Source: DATEEW01 sp035273665 (GTDB taxonomy: Bacteria; Pseudomonadota; Gammaproteobacteria; Burkholderiales; SG8-39). From it: DNA of 5,855 nt. The translations under genes and the position numbers were made by a program. The stretch covers positions 1-5,855 of the forward strand of contig DATEOW010000031.1 of the NCBI GenBank assembly GCA_035273665.1, read 5' to 3'. This document shows, one piece after another, positions 4,783-5,855 of this stretch (positions are counted from its first letter, which is position 1; every line of letters starts with the position of its first letter). Under the pieces are notes generated by a model, which searched no databases, was not told the origin of the DNA, and saw only the letters and a list, made by a program, of their open reading frames with translations.

Positions 4783-5855
4783 CACGCCTCAGCCTTTTCA
4801 ATGTTGCAAACGGTGGTCTTCGTCTCTTGCATCATGGTCACCGAGTCATAACCATAAGTTGTCGCCGTGTTGACCGCTTCACCGCGAACAATGGGCGCGG
4901 CGCCCTCCGGGTAATAGGGCAGCATGTCCGTTCCCTGCCACCAGCCCGAAAAGTGGAAGGGAATGAAAGCGTGATCCGGGCCGACGCGCTCGGTGACCAG
5001 CGCTTTGACCTTGATCTTCGCGCCGGTCGGTGTCTTCACCCAAACGTACTCGCCGTTGCGGATGCCGCGATCATTCGCCGCGCGTGGATTGATTTCCACA
5101 AAGTTGTCTTGCTGTAATTCCGCCAACCAGGGATTCGAACGCGTCTCCTCGCCGCCACCCTCGTATTCGACGAGACGCCCACTCGTGAGGATGATGGGAA
5201 ACTGCTTGCCGATATCCCGATTCTTGTCCTGCACGCTTTTGTAGAGCGTAGGCAGCCGCCAAAAAGCTTTCTTATCGTCGTGCGTTGGATATTTGTCGAC
5301 GAGATCGGGACGAATACCGTAGAGCGGCTCGCGATGCAGCGGAACCGGATCGGGAAAATTCCATACGACTGCACGCGCCTTTGCGTTGCCGAAGGGATGA
5401 CAACCGTGTTTCATGACCACGCGTTGTATGCCTCCTGACAAATCCGTTTTCCAGTTTCTGCCTTCCGCTTCCGCTTTCTCGGCGTCCGTGAGTTCATCCC
5501 ACCAACCCAGTTTCTTCATCAGCACATGATCGAACTCCGGATAACCGGTGCTGATGTCGCCGCCTTTGGGATAAGAACCATCTTCCGCCAACAAGCTCAC
5601 GCCTTCACGCTCCACACCGAAATTCGCCCTGAAGCAGCCCCCGCCGTCCATCATGTGCTGACTGGTGTTGTAAAGAATATGGGTGCCGGGATGTTTCAAC
5701 TCCGGCGTGCCGTAACAAGGCCAGGGCAAGCCGAAATAATCGCCGTCCAGCGAATAGCCGGTCTGCGCATCCTTGCCGCCTTTCGCCCGCAGCGTTGTGG
5801 GATCGAAGACATGCATGTTGCGCATGTGCGCCTTGAGGCGCTCGGGCGATTGACC
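4782..5855 (-). CDS. fdhA: Formate dehydrogenase alpha subunit, C-terminal 357 residues (partial)
   Basis: The frame is open through the right edge, so an internal ATG at 5825 is not the start. It encodes the catalytic molybdopterin (bis-MGD, Mo or W) oxidoreductase that converts formate to CO2. The visible part is the C-terminal third. It runs from a family-typical region (LPWPCYGTPELKHPGTHILY, then MDGGGCFRANFG) through a charged segment to the molydopterin dinucleotide-binding domain. That domain begins near FPIILTSGRLVEYEGGGEET and includes NFVEINPRAANDRGI and FIPFHFSGWWQG. The family has about 950-1000 residues. The Tat signal, the N-terminal [4Fe-4S] site and the active-site Cys or Sec are off-window, so selenium dependence cannot be judged. 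The gene ends 148 nt before fdh3B, an unusually long gap for this operon. Confidence 0.96.
   Translation of the reverse strand, partial: GQSPERLKAHMRNMHVFDPTTLRAKGGKDAQTGYSLDGDYFGLPWPCYGTPELKHPGTHILYNTSQHMMDGGGCFRANFGVEREGVSLLAEDGSYPKGGDISTGYPEFDHVLMKKLGWWDELTDAEKAEAEGRNWKTDLSGGIQRVVMKHGCHPFGNAKARAVVWNFPDPVPLHREPLYGIRPDLVDKYPTHDDKKAFWRLPTLYKSVQDKNRDIGKQFPIILTSGRLVEYEGGGEETRSNPWLAELQQDNFVEINPRAANDRGIRNGEYVWVKTPTGAKIKVKALVTERVGPDHAFIPFHFSGWWQGTDMLPYYPEGAAPIVRGEAVNTATTYGYDSVTMMQETKTTVCNIEKAEA

Overview
The window looks like the chromosome of a moderately GC-rich Gram-negative bacterium, most likely a beta- or gammaproteobacterium. The evidence is a respiratory formate dehydrogenase of the FDH3 type, two Lol/Lsp-type lipoprotein signals, an RTX calcium-binding protein of the kind exported by type I secretion, and consistently strong AGGAGG-like ribosome binding sites. 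Every convincing gene is on the minus strand, so transcription runs from the right edge to the left.

Right part (about 2080-5855): a formate dehydrogenase operon, read in the order fdhA (C-terminal 357 residues only, upstream part off-window), a doubtful 40-codon ORF in an unusually long 148-nt gap, fdh3B (four [4Fe-4S] clusters), a 71-residue lipoprotein, fdhC (membrane cytochrome b gamma subunit), an 82-residue exported protein, and a 114-residue low-complexity lipoprotein. Two junctions are ATGA overlaps (fdh3B to lipoprotein, fdhC to the 82-residue protein) and the other spacers are 27 and 39 nt, so these genes are probably cotranscribed and partly coupled in translation. The expected electron path is formate to the Mo/W-bis-MGD site of FdhA, through the Fdh3B clusters, to the hemes of FdhC and then to quinone. 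The three small exported proteins are the least understood part and are candidate accessory or structural factors of the complex.

Middle (1785-2079): about 295 nt without a gene. It holds the strong ribosome binding site of the next gene, a compact 14-bp palindrome and an isolated TTGACA box, but no convincing complete promoter or terminator.

Left part (1-1784): the first 594 codons of an RTX/hemolysin-type calcium-binding repeat protein that runs off the left edge. It has no N-terminal domain or signal peptide. It consists of a module repeated at least six times, with a run of 25 consecutive Asp/Glu residues inserted between modules 3 and 4, written largely in a 9-bp DNA repeat. No RNA genes, insertion sequences or CRISPR arrays were seen. 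I see no clear evidence for a wholly new system. The most open points are the small proteins of the formate dehydrogenase operon, the 40-codon ORF and the acidic insert of the RTX protein.
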